Assembly: GCF_025905425.1 (NCBI RefSeq)
Contig: NZ_CP109603.1
Location: 4,046,501 to 4,110,500, forward strand
Source: Pseudomonas putida
GTDB taxonomy: Bacteria; Pseudomonadota; Gammaproteobacteria; Pseudomonadales; Pseudomonadaceae
Length of the DNA stretch: 64,000 nt
Reading direction: 5' to 3'
The notes under the pieces were generated by a model. The model was not told the DNA's origin and made no database searches. It saw only the letters and a list, made by a program, of their open reading frames with translations. Positions 45,133-54,876 of this stretch are shown here, piece after piece; the first letter of the stretch is position 1; every line of letters begins with the position of its first letter. The position numbers were made by a program, and so were the translations under genes.

Positions 45133-47435
45133 CCCTGAGCACCCCCAATCAGCTCCACCACCGCATCCAGCAACGCATCGTCGTGGAAACTGGCCTTTGC
45201 CAAATAATAGTCGGCGCCAGCATCCAGGCCACGCCGTCGGTCTTCCTCACGGTCCTTGTACGACACCACCATCACCGGCAGCGATTGCAAGCGCTGGTCC
45301 CGGCGCACCAGGGTGACCAGCTCGATGCCATCCATGCGGGGCATGTCGATGTCGGTGATCAACAAGTCGAAATCATCGCCGCGCAAGGCATTCCAGCCGT
45401 CCATGCCATCCACCGCCACGGCCACGTCGTAACCACGGTTGCTCAGCAGTTTGCGCTGCAGCTCGCGCACGGTGAGCGAGTCGTCGACCACCAGGATACG
45501 TTTGCGGACCACGCCACGGGCGCCACTGCTACCCCGCTCGATACGTTCCAAGCTGCCGGTACTGAGCAGTTTTTCCACTGAGCGCAGCAAGTCTTCGACG
45601 TCGACGATCAACACCACCGAACCGTCATCGAGCAAGGCGCCGGAGGAGATGTCCTGAACCTTGCCCAGGCGCTGATCCAGCGGCATCACCACCAGCACCC
45701 GCTCACCGATCAAGCGCTCCACGGCAACCCCATAAAGTTGCTCGCGCTCACGAATCACCACCACCCGCAGGCTGCGCTCATCGTCCTGCCCTGCAGGGCG
45801 GTTGAGCAACTGGCTTGCCGCCACCAGGCCGATATGCCGACCTTCGTGCCAGAAGTGCTGGCGCCCTTCGATCTGCACGATCTGCTCGGCCGTCACCTCC
45901 AGAGTGCGTTCGATATGCGCAAGCGGGAAGGCATACGCTTCGCCGCCCACCTCCACCACCAGGCTGCGCACCACCGACAGGGTCAGCGGTACTTGCAGAT
46001 GGAAACGGCAACCCTGCCCGGCGACCTGCGTCAATTCGATCGACCCACGCAGCTCGCGGATCATGTGTTGCACAGCGTCCAGGCCAACCCCGCGCCCCGA
46101 CACCTCGGTCACCTTGTCGCGCAGGCTGAAACCGGGCAGGAACAGGAACGTCATCAGCTCCGCCTCGCTCATCCGCGCCACGGTGTCGGCAGGCGACATG
46201 GCACGCTCGACGATGGCGCTACGCAGGCGTTCCAGGTCGATGCCGGCGCCATCGTCGATCAGCTCAAGGCTGAGCATGCCGGCTTGGTGCGAGGCGCGCA
46301 GGCGAATCACGCCCTCCTGCGCCTTGCCTGCCAGCAGGCGCCGCTCTGGCAGTTCGATGCCATGGTCGACCGCATTGCGCAGCAGGTGGGTCAGCGGTGC
46401 TTCGAGTTTTTCCAGCACATCGCGGTCAACCTGGGTTTTTTCCCCTTCGATGACCAAGCGCACCGGCTTGTTCAGGGACCGCCCCAGATCACGGACCATG
46501 CGGCTTTGCCCGGCCAGTACGTCGGCAAAAGGCCGCATCCGGCAGGCCAGGGCCGTGTCGTAAAGCAATTGTGCGCGTTGGCTGGCCTGCCAGCCGAATT
46601 CGTCAAGGTCGGCGGCCTGCTGCTGCAGGATCTGCTGGGTTTCTGCCAGCAGACGCTGGGTCTGGGCCAGGGCTTCGAGCACTTCACTGCTCTGGCCACT
46701 GTCTTCCAGTTGCATACGCAAACCATCGAGAGCCTGCATGCCCTGGCCGTGCATGCGCTTGAGGCGCTGCAAAGTGGCCAGGTAAGGCTTGAGCCGCTGG
46801 GTTTCCACCAGCGACTTGCTGGACAGGTCGAGCAAGCTGTTGAGGCGGTCGGCGGTGACCCGCAGCACACGCTCCGCGCCTTCGCCAGCGCGTTTGCCAG
46901 CCTTGCGCCGTGGCGCGGGCTCAAGCTCGAATTCTGCCTCCACGGCCTCGGGGGCCATCGGCATGGCTTGCACCCGCATGGCTTCGACCGGCATGGTTTG
47001 CACGGGTGCTGCCGGCAGAATCGGGGCCACAGGCACAGGCGCAGCGCCTGGGTCCAGCAAGCTGGCCATCTGCGCGAGAAACACTGGCAGCGTCGCTTGC
47101 GCGGCAGTGTCGCCTGGCGTTGCGATTCGCATCAACAGGTCGGTGCCCTGCAGCAGCGCATCGATATGCTCGGCGTTCAGCCGCAAGCGGCCTTCCTGGG
47201 CAGCCACCAGGCAGTCTTCCATGACGTGGGCAACACTGACGCCAGCGTCGACCCCGACAATGCGCGCCGCCCCCTTCAGGGAGTGGGCCGCACGCATGCA
47301 GGCCTCCAGCTGGTCGGCCTGGGTGGGGTTGCGCTCCAGCGCCATCAGGCCAGCGCTGAGTACCTGGGTCTGCGCCTCGGCTTCCAGGCTGAACAGCTCG
47401 AGCAACGATGCGTCGCGCATTTGCTCTGGGGTCAT
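45129..47435 (-). CDS. wspE: Hybrid CheA-type histidine kinase WspE
   Basis: Kinase that phosphorylates WspR and WspF. 768 residues from MTPEQMRDAS (ATGA overlap with wspD): Hpt domain with H51 (RAAHSLKGAARIVG), an alanine/proline-rich linker (about 115-175), dimerisation, HATPase (LRNAVDHGIELPERR, DDGAGIDLERLR, GRGVGLDAV), CheW-like domain and a C-terminal receiver (DLLITDIDMPRMDG). The open frame starts 23 codons earlier inside wspD. Confidence 0.96.
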   Translation of the reverse strand: MTPEQMRDASLLELFSLEAEAQTQVLSAGLMALERNPTQADQLEACMRAAHSLKGAARIVGVDAGVSVAHVMEDCLVAAQEGRLRLNAEHIDALLQGTDLLMRIATPGDTAAQATLPVFLAQMASLLDPGAAPVPVAPILPAAPVQTMPVEAMRVQAMPMAPEAVEAEFELEPAPRRKAGKRAGEGAERVLRVTADRLNSLLDLSSKSLVETQRLKPYLATLQRLKRMHGQGMQALDGLRMQLEDSGQSSEVLEALAQTQRLLAETQQILQQQAADLDEFGWQASQRAQLLYDTALACRMRPFADVLAGQSRMVRDLGRSLNKPVRLVIEGEKTQVDRDVLEKLEAPLTHLLRNAVDHGIELPERRLLAGKAQEGVIRLRASHQAGMLSLELIDDGAGIDLERLRSAIVERAMSPADTVARMSEAELMTFLFLPGFSLRDKVTEVSGRGVGLDAVQHMIRELRGSIELTQVAGQGCRFHLQVPLTLSVVRSLVVEVGGEAYAFPLAHIERTLEVTAEQIVQIEGRQHFWHEGRHIGLVAASQLLNRPAGQDDERSLRVVVIREREQLYGVAVERLIGERVLVVMPLDQRLGKVQDISSGALLDDGSVVLIVDVEDLLRSVEKLLSTGSLERIERGSSGARGVVRKRILVVDDSLTVRELQRKLLSNRGYDVAVAVDGMDGWNALRGDDFDLLITDIDMPRMDGIELVTLVRRDQRLQSLPVMVVSYKDREEDRRRGLDAGADYYLAKASFHDDALLDAVVELIGGAQG

Positions 47436-48097
47436 GTCAGGCTCCGCTGCACCGCAGACAGTAATTGTTGATCGTCCAGCACCCGCACGCTGCGACCACG
47501 CCACTGCAGCACCGCTGCGGTGAAGTGCCTAGCGTCCTGGCCACTGTTCAGCAGTGCCGGGTCAAGCCGATGAATGCCGTCGATCTCTTCGACCGCCATC
47601 ACCACTGGCCCCCCTTCGGCAGCCAGAATCAGCATGCGCGGCATCTCGCGGCCGCTGCGCTGCTGGCCGGCGGTCGGCTGCACCCCCAGCAGGTCAGCCA
47701 GCGAAAGGCACGGCACCAAGGCACCGCGAACGTTGGCGACGCCTTGCAACACTCGGGAACGCTGGTGCGGTAGCGAGTGTACTGCCTGCAAGGGCGCGAT
47801 TTCCGCCAGGCATGCGGTCGCCAGGGCCAGCCATTCTTCGCCGAGCCTGAACAACAGCATGGAGTGGCCGAGCGCTTCCTCGGCAGCCTCAGCCACCACG
47901 GCCTGGTCATCCTGTAGCAGGGCATAACGGTCGAGCAGGCGCGTGGCGGCGCTGGCATAGACTTCACAATTGCGGCAGTGGATGTGCCGCTCCAGCAGCG
48001 GGCACTGTTTGTCACCGTGCACGCCGATGCGGTTCCAGCAGTCGTCGATGCCCTCGTCGGCCTGGGCAAGCAGCTGCATCGCAGATTTACCCCTCAT
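47432..48097 (-). CDS. wspD: CheW-like coupling protein WspD
   Basis: Second coupling protein linking WspA to WspE, 221 residues. The CheW domain occupies about 75-215. The N-terminal extension carries four cysteines at 20, 32, 41 and 44 (DCWNRIG, QCPLL, IHCRNCEVY), a spacing that could hold a metal or be redox-active. Overlaps wspC and wspE by 4 bases each. Confidence 0.94.
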   Translation of the reverse strand: MRGKSAMQLLAQADEGIDDCWNRIGVHGDKQCPLLERHIHCRNCEVYASAATRLLDRYALLQDDQAVVAEAAEEALGHSMLLFRLGEEWLALATACLAEIAPLQAVHSLPHQRSRVLQGVANVRGALVPCLSLADLLGVQPTAGQQRSGREMPRMLILAAEGGPVVMAVEEIDGIHRLDPALLNSGQDARHFTAAVLQWRGRSVRVLDDQQLLSAVQRSLT

Positions 48098-49365
48098 CGT
48101 TCAGACTCCCGACTCGCCCGCGCAGCACGCGCCTGCAAACGCTGGGCACCGGCCAGGTCGCCCTGGGCCGCGAGCAAAGCGGCCAGGTGCACCAGGGCCT
48201 CGGGATGCTGCGGCTCAAGATACAAAGCCTTGCGATAATGGGTCAGCGCCTCGCCGGCATCGCCTTCGGTGTCGCTGAGCAACCCCAGCCAGTAGTAAAC
48301 CTGCGCGGTCGGCGCGAACTGGCTCAAGTAGCGCTGGCAGGCGGCGCGCGCCTGCGCACTGGCCCCTGCATTGGCATGCTGGGCAATGCTGGCCAGCAGC
48401 TCGGCTGCATGCTCAGCCTGGCTTTCGCGCGGCAGCGGCGCCTTGGCAGTGGCCGGCAGCGCTCGCAGTGGCCGCGCCAGTGGCGGGGTCGGCGGTGGGT
48501 ACGCTGGCATGGCCAGAGGCGGCAGCGCGCGCCTGGCTGGCTCGGGCGCCGTGGCGGCCGGCGCGATGCCGCCCTCCTGGCGCACATAGGCAAACGACTG
48601 CGCGATACCCAGCGGACGCATCCCCAGCCGGGCCAGCAAGCTGCCTTCGGCAGGCCCGATGAACAGCACGCCCTGGGCGTGGGCCAGGCGCTTGAGCACT
48701 TCGAAGACGCGCTGCTGGGTGGGCACGTCGAAATAGATCAACAGGTTGCGACAGAACACGAAATCGTACAGGCCATCACGGCTGGCAAGCGCCGGGTCCA
48801 GCACATTGCCTACCTGCAGGCTGACTTGCTGGCGGACTCGGTCATGCAAGCGGTGGCCGTCATCGAGCGCATCGAAAAAGCGCTCGCGAAAACTCAGGTT
48901 GCTGCCGCGAAAGGCATTGCGCCCGTAAACTGCCTGCTCACCTTTGGCCACCGAAATGGGGCTGATGTCGATACCGTCGATGATGAACGAGCCAGGGCTC
49001 ATGCCGCCGTCAAGCAGCGCCATGGCCAATGAATAGGGCTCCTCACCAGTCGAGCACGGCAGGCTGAGCAGCCGCACCGGACGCGCGCCGGCCAGTTCCG
49101 CGAGGCGTTTCTGGGCCAGGCCGACCAGGGCCGTGAAGGATTCGGGGTAACGGAAGAACCAGGTCTCCGGGACGATGACCGCCTCGATCAGTGCCTGTTG
49201 CTCGCCCGCCGACTGCTGCAGGCGCAGCCAGTAATCGTCCAGGTCCACCGCGTTCACGGCCGTGCAACGCTGGCGCAAGGCGCGCTCGACCATGGGCGCC
49301 CCCACCGACTCCACGTCCAGGCCGATACGCTCGCGCAGGTAGCGGAAGAAACGCTGTTCATTCAT
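48094..49365 (-). CDS. wspC: CheR-type methyltransferase WspC with TPR
   Basis: Methylates WspA glutamates using SAM, opposing WspF. 423 residues: N-terminal CheR helical domain, SAM core (RLLSLPCSTGEEPYSLAMALLD, DFVFCRNLLIYFD), a low-complexity proline/alanine linker (about 275-320) and C-terminal tetratricopeptide repeats (YYWLGLLSDTEGDAGEALTHYRKALYLEP). Overlaps its neighbours by 4 bases. Confidence 0.95.
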   Translation of the reverse strand: MNEQRFFRYLRERIGLDVESVGAPMVERALRQRCTAVNAVDLDDYWLRLQQSAGEQQALIEAVIVPETWFFRYPESFTALVGLAQKRLAELAGARPVRLLSLPCSTGEEPYSLAMALLDGGMSPGSFIIDGIDISPISVAKGEQAVYGRNAFRGSNLSFRERFFDALDDGHRLHDRVRQQVSLQVGNVLDPALASRDGLYDFVFCRNLLIYFDVPTQQRVFEVLKRLAHAQGVLFIGPAEGSLLARLGMRPLGIAQSFAYVRQEGGIAPAATAPEPARRALPPLAMPAYPPPTPPLARPLRALPATAKAPLPRESQAEHAAELLASIAQHANAGASAQARAACQRYLSQFAPTAQVYYWLGLLSDTEGDAGEALTHYRKALYLEPQHPEALVHLAALLAAQGDLAGAQRLQARAARASRESER

Positions 49366-49880
49366 GTCGGCAGTCCTTGCTCAGGGGCACCGCAGTGTTC
49401 GGCAAACAACAGCTCGCGCACGGCATCCGTCAGCAGGTCATCGACTTCGATTCGCTGCAACAGGCCCTGGGCATCCTGGCGCACGGGGCCCAGGTAGGGG
49501 GCGTCGGCGTTGTCCAGGCCATACGGTTGGAATTCTTCGGGGCGGCAGCGCAAGGTCTCGGTCGCCTGCTCAAGGATCAGCCCGAGTTGCAGGTTGCCCC
49601 TGTAGCGCACCAGCACCAGGCGCGTACTGGTACGTTGCGCCGCTGCCTGGCCAAAGCTCAGCGCCGACAGGTCGACCACCGGCACCAGCGCGCCACGGTG
49701 CGCGAGAATGCCCGCGACCCACGACGGCGCCTGGGCGATCGGCTTGAGCGCCCGGCGCGGCAGCACCTCGATCACTTCGTGCACGTCCAGGGCGAAACGC
49801 TGGTCTGCGATGCGAAACAGCAGGTACAACGTGCCCTTGACGTCGCCCGCCTGCGCTGCGTGGGGTTGCAAGTCGTTCAT
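49362..49880 (-). CDS. wspB: CheW-like coupling protein WspB
   Basis: 172-residue CheW-fold adaptor (LYLLFRIADQRFALDVHEVIEVLPRRALKPIAQAPSWVAGILAHRGALVPVVDLSAL). It connects receptor and kinase. It starts 5 bases after wspA stop and overlaps wspC by 4 bases, so translation is coupled along the operon. Confidence 0.94.
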   Translation of the reverse strand: MNDLQPHAAQAGDVKGTLYLLFRIADQRFALDVHEVIEVLPRRALKPIAQAPSWVAGILAHRGALVPVVDLSALSFGQAAAQRTSTRLVLVRYRGNLQLGLILEQATETLRCRPEEFQPYGLDNADAPYLGPVRQDAQGLLQRIEVDDLLTDAVRELLFAEHCGAPEQGLPT

Positions 49881-49885
49881 CGCCG

Positions 49886-51508
49886 TCAGACTTTGAAGCG
49901 CGACACGCCGCCGCGCAGGCCTGCTGCCACTTGGCTGAGCTCGTCAATGGCAAAACTGGCCTGGCGCAGCGATTCTACCGTCTGGGTACTGGCATCGCTG
50001 AGCTGGGCCAGCGCCTGGTTGATCTGCTCGGCGCCGGTGGCCTGGGCCTGCATGCCTTCGTTGACCATCAGCACACGCGGCGCCAGGGCCTGCACCTGAT
50101 TGATGATCTGGCTGAGCTGCTCGCCCACCTGCTGCACCTCGAACATGCCGCGGCGCACTTCTTCGGAAAACTTGTCCATGCCCATGACCCCGGCCGACAC
50201 GGCCGACTGGATCTCACGCACCATCTGCTCGATGTCGTAGGTGGCCACGGCAGTCTGGTCGGCCAGGCGCCGTACCTCGGTCGCCACCACGGCGAAGCCC
50301 CGGCCATACTCGCCGGCCTTTTCGGCTTCGATGGCGGCATTGAGCGACAACAGGTTGGTCTGGTCGGCGACCTTGACGATGGTCACCACCATCTGGGTGA
50401 TATTGCTGGCCTTTTCATTGAGGATGCCAAGCTTGGCATTGACCAGGTCGGCGGCGCCCATCACCTGGTGCATGGTCTCTTCCATGCGGGCCAGGCCTTG
50501 CTGGCCGGAGCCGGCCAGGCTCGAGGCCTGATCGGCGGCAGACGTGACCTCGGTCATGGTGCGTACCAGGTCACGCGAGGTGGCGGCGATTTCCCGCGAG
50601 GTAGCGCCAATCTCTGTGGTGGTCGCGGCGGTCTCGGTGGCGGTGGCCTGCTGCTGCTTGGACGTGGCGGCGATCTCAGTCACCGAGGTGGTCACCTGCA
50701 CCGACGAACGCTGGGCCTGGGACACCAGGTTGGCCAGTGCCTCGGCCATTTCGTTGAAACCGCTTTCAATGGCGCCGAACTCGTCCTTGCGGTCCAGGCT
50801 CAGGCGCATGCTCAGGTCACCCGAACGCAACCGGTCGAGGGCGTGGACGATGCGCTGCATGGGCGCACTGATGGCACGCATCAGCAGCAACCCGCAGACC
50901 CCGGCGGCCACGATTGCCAGCAGCAGCGACACCATCATGCTGCCCTTGGCCGTGCTCACGGCGCTGACGATGTCGTGGGTGGCGGCATCGGCGGAGGCTC
51001 GGTTGTTCTCGATCACCTCGTTCAGGTGCTTGCGGCCATCGATCCAGGCCGGGGTCAGCACCTCGTTGATCAGCCGTTCGGCTTCGACATAGTTGTGCTG
51101 ACGGTAGGTCTCCAGCACCTGGCCGACGATCTTGATGTAGTTCTCTTCCAGCTGCACGAAGCTGTCGAAGCGGGTCTGGTCCGCGCTGTCCTTGATAGTG
51201 CTCTGGTAGCTGGCCATGTGTTGCTTGAGGCGGTCCTCGAAGCTCTTGAACAGCTCCATGTCCGCCGACGTGATGTCGCGACGGTTGGACAGGCCCACCA
51301 GCTGCTGGCTGGTAACGTAGCTGTCGACCCAGGCACTGCGGATCATCGAGCTGTAGTAGACCCCAGGGATGCTGTCGGTCCCCACTGCCTCCTCGGCACT
51401 TTCGATCGCCACCAACCGCGAGTAGGCGGCCACGATCATCAGCAGCATGATGGCGATGATCACGGCGAAACTTGCCAGGATCCGTTGGCGCAAGGTCCAG
51501 TTTTTCAC
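49886..51508 (-). CDS. wspA: Methyl-accepting receptor WspA
   Basis: Surface-sensing receptor at the head of the operon, 540 residues. TM1 about 10-32, a periplasmic four-helix-bundle sensor domain (about 33-188), TM2 about 190-212, HAMP ([22 protein letters not shown]), and a cytoplasmic coiled coil with the conserved hairpin tip ([30 protein letters not shown]). Several Q/E methylation-type sites surround the coil. Confidence 0.95.
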   Translation of the reverse strand: MKNWTLRQRILASFAVIIAIMLLMIVAAYSRLVAIESAEEAVGTDSIPGVYYSSMIRSAWVDSYVTSQQLVGLSNRRDITSADMELFKSFEDRLKQHMASYQSTIKDSADQTRFDSFVQLEENYIKIVGQVLETYRQHNYVEAERLINEVLTPAWIDGRKHLNEVIENNRASADAATHDIVSAVSTAKGSMMVSLLLAIVAAGVCGLLLMRAISAPMQRIVHALDRLRSGDLSMRLSLDRKDEFGAIESGFNEMAEALANLVSQAQRSSVQVTTSVTEIAATSKQQQATATETAATTTEIGATSREIAATSRDLVRTMTEVTSAADQASSLAGSGQQGLARMEETMHQVMGAADLVNAKLGILNEKASNITQMVVTIVKVADQTNLLSLNAAIEAEKAGEYGRGFAVVATEVRRLADQTAVATYDIEQMVREIQSAVSAGVMGMDKFSEEVRRGMFEVQQVGEQLSQIINQVQALAPRVLMVNEGMQAQATGAEQINQALAQLSDASTQTVESLRQASFAIDELSQVAAGLRGGVSRFKV

Positions 51509-51635
51509 ATTCAGCCCTCAGGAATTCACAACGAGCGGGAAAAATCGCCGAAGTATAGCCCAGGCATCCTACGCTTTTGCGGCTGAAATGCGGGTATTCA
51601 GGCATCCTTGCCTGATGGACAAGCCAAGTAGCGTG

Positions 51636-52334
51636 CTATTGGCCTGCAGCCAGCCGGACCTGGCTCTCCAGTTCCTGGCGCAAGGCGGGGTCCAGGCGCA
51701 GCTGGCGGGCCAGTTCGTCCAGGTAGGCGCGCTCCATGAAGTTCTCCTGATCGACCATCATCACACTGGCCAGGTACATCTCGGCGGCCATTTCCGGCGT
51801 TTGCGCGACACGCGCCACCTCTGCCGGGTCCAACGGTTTGTTGAGTTCGGCGTGCAGCCAGTGTTGCAGTTCGCGATCCGTGTCCAGGCGGGTGAATTCG
51901 CCTTCGATCAAGGCACGCTCGCGCTCATCGATATGGCCATCGGACTTGGCCGCAGCCACCAGTGCGCGCAGCACCGCCTGGCTGTGCTGCTCGGCCTGGG
52001 CCGGCGGCAGACGGTCGAGGGTCTGCGGCTCTGACGCCTGCCCTGCCCCCTGCTGGCGCGCCTGCCAGTTGCCATAGGCCTTGTAGGCCAGCACGCCGAG
52101 TGCGGCAAGGCCGCCGTAAGTCAGGGCTTTGCCGCCGTACTTGCGGGCCTTCTTGCTACCCAGCAACAGGCCCAGTGCCCCTGCCCCCAACGCGCCGCCA
52201 CCCACGCCAGAAAGCAGCCCGCCAAGGCCACCGGCACTGGTGCCTGGCTTGTTTGAGCCGCCTTTACCGGCCTGTTTTTCAAGCAGTTGCTGGCCGGACT
52301 TGAGCAGTTGGTCGAGCAATCCGCGGGTGTTCAT
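51636..52334 (-). CDS. DUF533 (TerB-like) membrane protein
   Basis: 232 residues: glycine-rich segment (GGLGGLLSGVGGGALGAGALGLLLG, about 36-60), a short hydrophobic stretch (ALTYGGLAALGVLAY) and a C-terminal TerB-like helical domain (LRALVAAAKSDGHIDERERALIEGEFTRL) with acidic metal-binding-type residues. DUF533 proteins are inner-membrane associated with unknown role. Precedes wspA in minus-strand order by 127 bases but is not part of the wsp operon. Confidence 0.9.
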   Translation of the reverse strand: MNTRGLLDQLLKSGQQLLEKQAGKGGSNKPGTSAGGLGGLLSGVGGGALGAGALGLLLGSKKARKYGGKALTYGGLAALGVLAYKAYGNWQARQQGAGQASEPQTLDRLPPAQAEQHSQAVLRALVAAAKSDGHIDERERALIEGEFTRLDTDRELQHWLHAELNKPLDPAEVARVAQTPEMAAEMYLASVMMVDQENFMERAYLDELARQLRLDPALRQELESQVRLAAGQ

Positions 52335-52544
52335 TCAGGTGCCTCCAGACGTTGCAAAGGAGCGCCCAGATTAAGCCTTGCTCAAGGGATCGCCACGGGG
52401 GGATTTGCTTCCGGATGTTGCATTGGCCAGCAAAAAGCCAACTAGACTCGATTTCGCCAATACCTCGCGCAATCGCACTACGCTTATAACACTCGCTTCA
52501 CTGCTTTCTTGATGACTGCCCGATCTCCACGAAGAGGGAACACC

Positions 52545-53696
52545 ATGTCAGCGCACAAGACCGCATTGCTCGGCGCCGTGACCGGCGCGTTGCTGGCCAG
52601 CGCCAGCCTGCAGGCCGCCGAACCGCTAAAAGCCCTGGGGGCCGGCGAAGGGCGCCTGGATATCGTCGCCTGGCCCGGCTACATCGAGCGCGGTGAAAGC
52701 GACAAGGCCTACGATTGGGTCACCGGTTTTGAAAAGGAAACCGGCTGCAAGGTCAGCGTCAAGACGGCCGCCACCTCGGACGAGATGGTCAGCCTGATGA
52801 CCAAGGGCGGCTACGACCTGGTCACCGCCTCGGGCGATGCGTCGCTGCGGCTGATCGCCGGCAAGCGGGTACAGCCGATCAACACCGCGTTGATTCCCAA
52901 CTGGAAAAACATCGACCCGCGCCTGCAGAACGGCGGCTGGTACGTGGTCGACAAGCAGGCCTACGGCACCCCGTACCAGTGGGGGCCGAACGTGCTGCTG
53001 TACAACACCAGCGTATTCAACCAGGCGCCGACCAGCTGGGGCGTGGTCTTCGAACCGCAAAACCTGCCCGACGGCAAGCCCAACAAGGGCCGCGTGCAAG
53101 CCTATGACGGGCCGATCTACATCGCCGATGCGGCGCTGTACCTGAAATCGGCCAAGCCGGAACTGGGCATCCAGGACCCTTACGAACTGAACGAGGCCCA
53201 GTACAAGGCCGTGCTCGAACTGCTGCGCCAGCAACAGCCGCTGATCCACCGCTACTGGCATGACGCCACGGTGCAGATGAGCGATGTGAAGAACGAAGGC
53301 GTGGTCGCTTCCAGCTCCTGGGGCTACATGGTCAACGGCCTGAAAGCCGAGAACCAGCCGGTGGCCTCGACCATTCCCAAGGAAGGCGCCACGGGCTGGG
53401 CCGACACCACCATGCTGCACAGCGAGGCCAAACACCCCAACTGTGCCTACAAATGGATGGACTGGTCGCTGCAACCGAAGGTGCAGGGCGATGTGGCCGC
53501 CTGGTTCGGCTCGTTGCCGGCAGTGCCTGCAGCATGCACCGGCAGCGAACTGCTGGGTGCCGAAGGGTGCAAGACCAATGGCTTCGACAACTTCGACAAG
53601 ATCGCTTTCTGGAAGACCCCGCAGGCCCAGGGCGGCAAGTTCGTGCCGTACAGCCGCTGGACGCAGGATTATATTGCGATCATGGGCGGGCGCTAA
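52545..53696 (+). CDS. ydcS: ABC transporter substrate-binding protein, YdcS-like
   Basis: Periplasmic solute-binding protein of the spermidine/putrescine (PotD/PotF) class, 383 residues from MSAHKTALLG, signal cleaved after LQAAE. Pattern: LDIVAWPGYIERG, TGCKVSVKTAATSDEMVSLM, GGYDLVTASGDASLRLI, TPYQWGPNVLLYNT. GAAGAGGGA precedes ATG 52545. The gene set that follows equals E. coli ydcSTUV-patD, so polyamine or related amine uptake is the best guess. A REP pair separates it from ydcT. Confidence 0.88.
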   Translation: MSAHKTALLGAVTGALLASASLQAAEPLKALGAGEGRLDIVAWPGYIERGESDKAYDWVTGFEKETGCKVSVKTAATSDEMVSLMTKGGYDLVTASGDASLRLIAGKRVQPINTALIPNWKNIDPRLQNGGWYVVDKQAYGTPYQWGPNVLLYNTSVFNQAPTSWGVVFEPQNLPDGKPNKGRVQAYDGPIYIADAALYLKSAKPELGIQDPYELNEAQYKAVLELLRQQQPLIHRYWHDATVQMSDVKNEGVVASSSWGYMVNGLKAENQPVASTIPKEGATGWADTTMLHSEAKHPNCAYKWMDWSLQPKVQGDVAAWFGSLPAVPAACTGSELLGAEGCKTNGFDNFDKIAFWKTPQAQGGKFVPYSRWTQDYIAIMGGR

Positions 53697-53713
53697 GGTC
53701 GAATGAGCCTGTC

Positions 53714-53801
53714 CCGGCCCCTTCGCGGGGCAAGCCCGCTCCCACAAGGGCAGCGTCGCTACGGTCCATGTGGGAGCGGGCTTGCCCCGCGAAGGGGCCG
53801 G
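53714..53801. repeat. REP pair with 33-bp perfect arms inside the ydcS operon
   Basis: CCGGCCCCTTCGCGGGGCAA (from 53714) pairs perfectly with the right arm to 53801. It separates the binding-protein gene from the ATPase gene and would cap the ydcS mRNA, a common way to give a binding protein higher expression than its transporter. Confidence 0.9.
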
Positions 53802-53834
53802 TGCAGGCACTACAAGCACAGCTGAGTACCGCCC

Positions 53835-54875
53835 ATGCCCCTAGCCGTCCAGTTCACCCAAGTCTCACGCACCTTCGGCGAGGTCAAGGCCGTCGATCAG
53901 GTCAGCATCGACATCGAAGATGGCGAGTTCTTCTCCATGCTCGGCCCTTCCGGCTCGGGCAAGACCACCTGCCTGCGCCTGATCGCAGGCTTCGAGCACC
54001 CCAACAGTGGTTCGATCCGCATCCATGGCGTCGAAGCCGCAGGTGTGCCGCCCTACCAGCGTGACGTCAACACCGTGTTCCAGGACTACGCCCTGTTCCC
54101 GCACATGAACGTGCGCGACAACATCGCTTATGGCCTCAAGGTCAAGGGCGTGGCCAAGGCCGAGCGCCATGCTCGCGCCGACGAGGCTCTGGCGATGGTG
54201 GCGCTGGCCGGTTACGGTGCGCGCAAACCGGCGCAGCTGTCCGGCGGCCAGCGCCAGCGCGTCGCCCTCGCCCGCGCCCTGGTCAACCGCCCACGGGTGC
54301 TGCTGCTCGACGAACCGCTCGGGGCGCTGGACCTGAAACTTCGCGAGCAGATGCAGGGCGAACTGAAAAAGCTCCAGCGCCAGCTGGGTATCACCTTCAT
54401 CTTCGTCACCCACGACCAGACCGAAGCGCTGTCGATGTCCGACCGGGTCGCGGTGTTCAACCGCGGCCGCATCGAACAGGTCGACACCCCGCGTAACCTG
54501 TACATGAAGCCGGCCACTACCTTCGTTGCCGAGTTCGTCGGCACCTCGAACGTGGTGCGTGGCGAGCTGGCCGAGCAACTCAACGGCAGCTGCGCACCGT
54601 TTTCCATCCGCCCCGAACATATCCGCCTGGGCGAACAGGCCGCCGCCAACCATGAGGTGCAGGTCAGCGGCCTGCTGCACGATGTGCAGTACCAAGGCAG
54701 TGCCACCCGCTTCGAACTGCTGCTGGACAGCGGCCAACTGCTGACGGTGAGCCAGGCCAACGACCGCTGGCAGGCACAGGCGCACACCTGGCAGGCCGGC
54801 CAGCGGGTGTTGGCGCGCTGGCCCCGTGAAGCAATGACGGCACTCCAGGAAACCGTGCTCGACGAGGGCCGCTAA
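53835..54875 (+). CDS. ydcT: ABC transporter ATPase, YdcT-like
   Basis: 346-residue ATPase: Walker A GPSGSGKTTC, Q-loop VFQDYALFPH, signature LSGGQRQRVA, Walker B VLLLDEPLGALD, H-loop FVTHDQTEA, and a C-terminal TOBE regulatory domain (FSIRPEHIRLGE). The potA/ydcT type for polyamine-class importers. Followed after one base by ydcU. Confidence 0.92.
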   Translation: MPLAVQFTQVSRTFGEVKAVDQVSIDIEDGEFFSMLGPSGSGKTTCLRLIAGFEHPNSGSIRIHGVEAAGVPPYQRDVNTVFQDYALFPHMNVRDNIAYGLKVKGVAKAERHARADEALAMVALAGYGARKPAQLSGGQRQRVALARALVNRPRVLLLDEPLGALDLKLREQMQGELKKLQRQLGITFIFVTHDQTEALSMSDRVAVFNRGRIEQVDTPRNLYMKPATTFVAEFVGTSNVVRGELAEQLNGSCAPFSIRPEHIRLGEQAAANHEVQVSGLLHDVQYQGSATRFELLLDSGQLLTVSQANDRWQAQAHTWQAGQRVLARWPREAMTALQETVLDEGR

Positions 54876-54876
54876 G

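Noticed and set aside
45738..47471. 577-codon open frame opposite wspE
   Set aside because: Low-complexity antisense shadow; wspE domains are intact.
49931..51586. 551-codon open frame opposite wspA
   Set aside because: Glycine/histidine-rich antisense shadow of a chemoreceptor gene.
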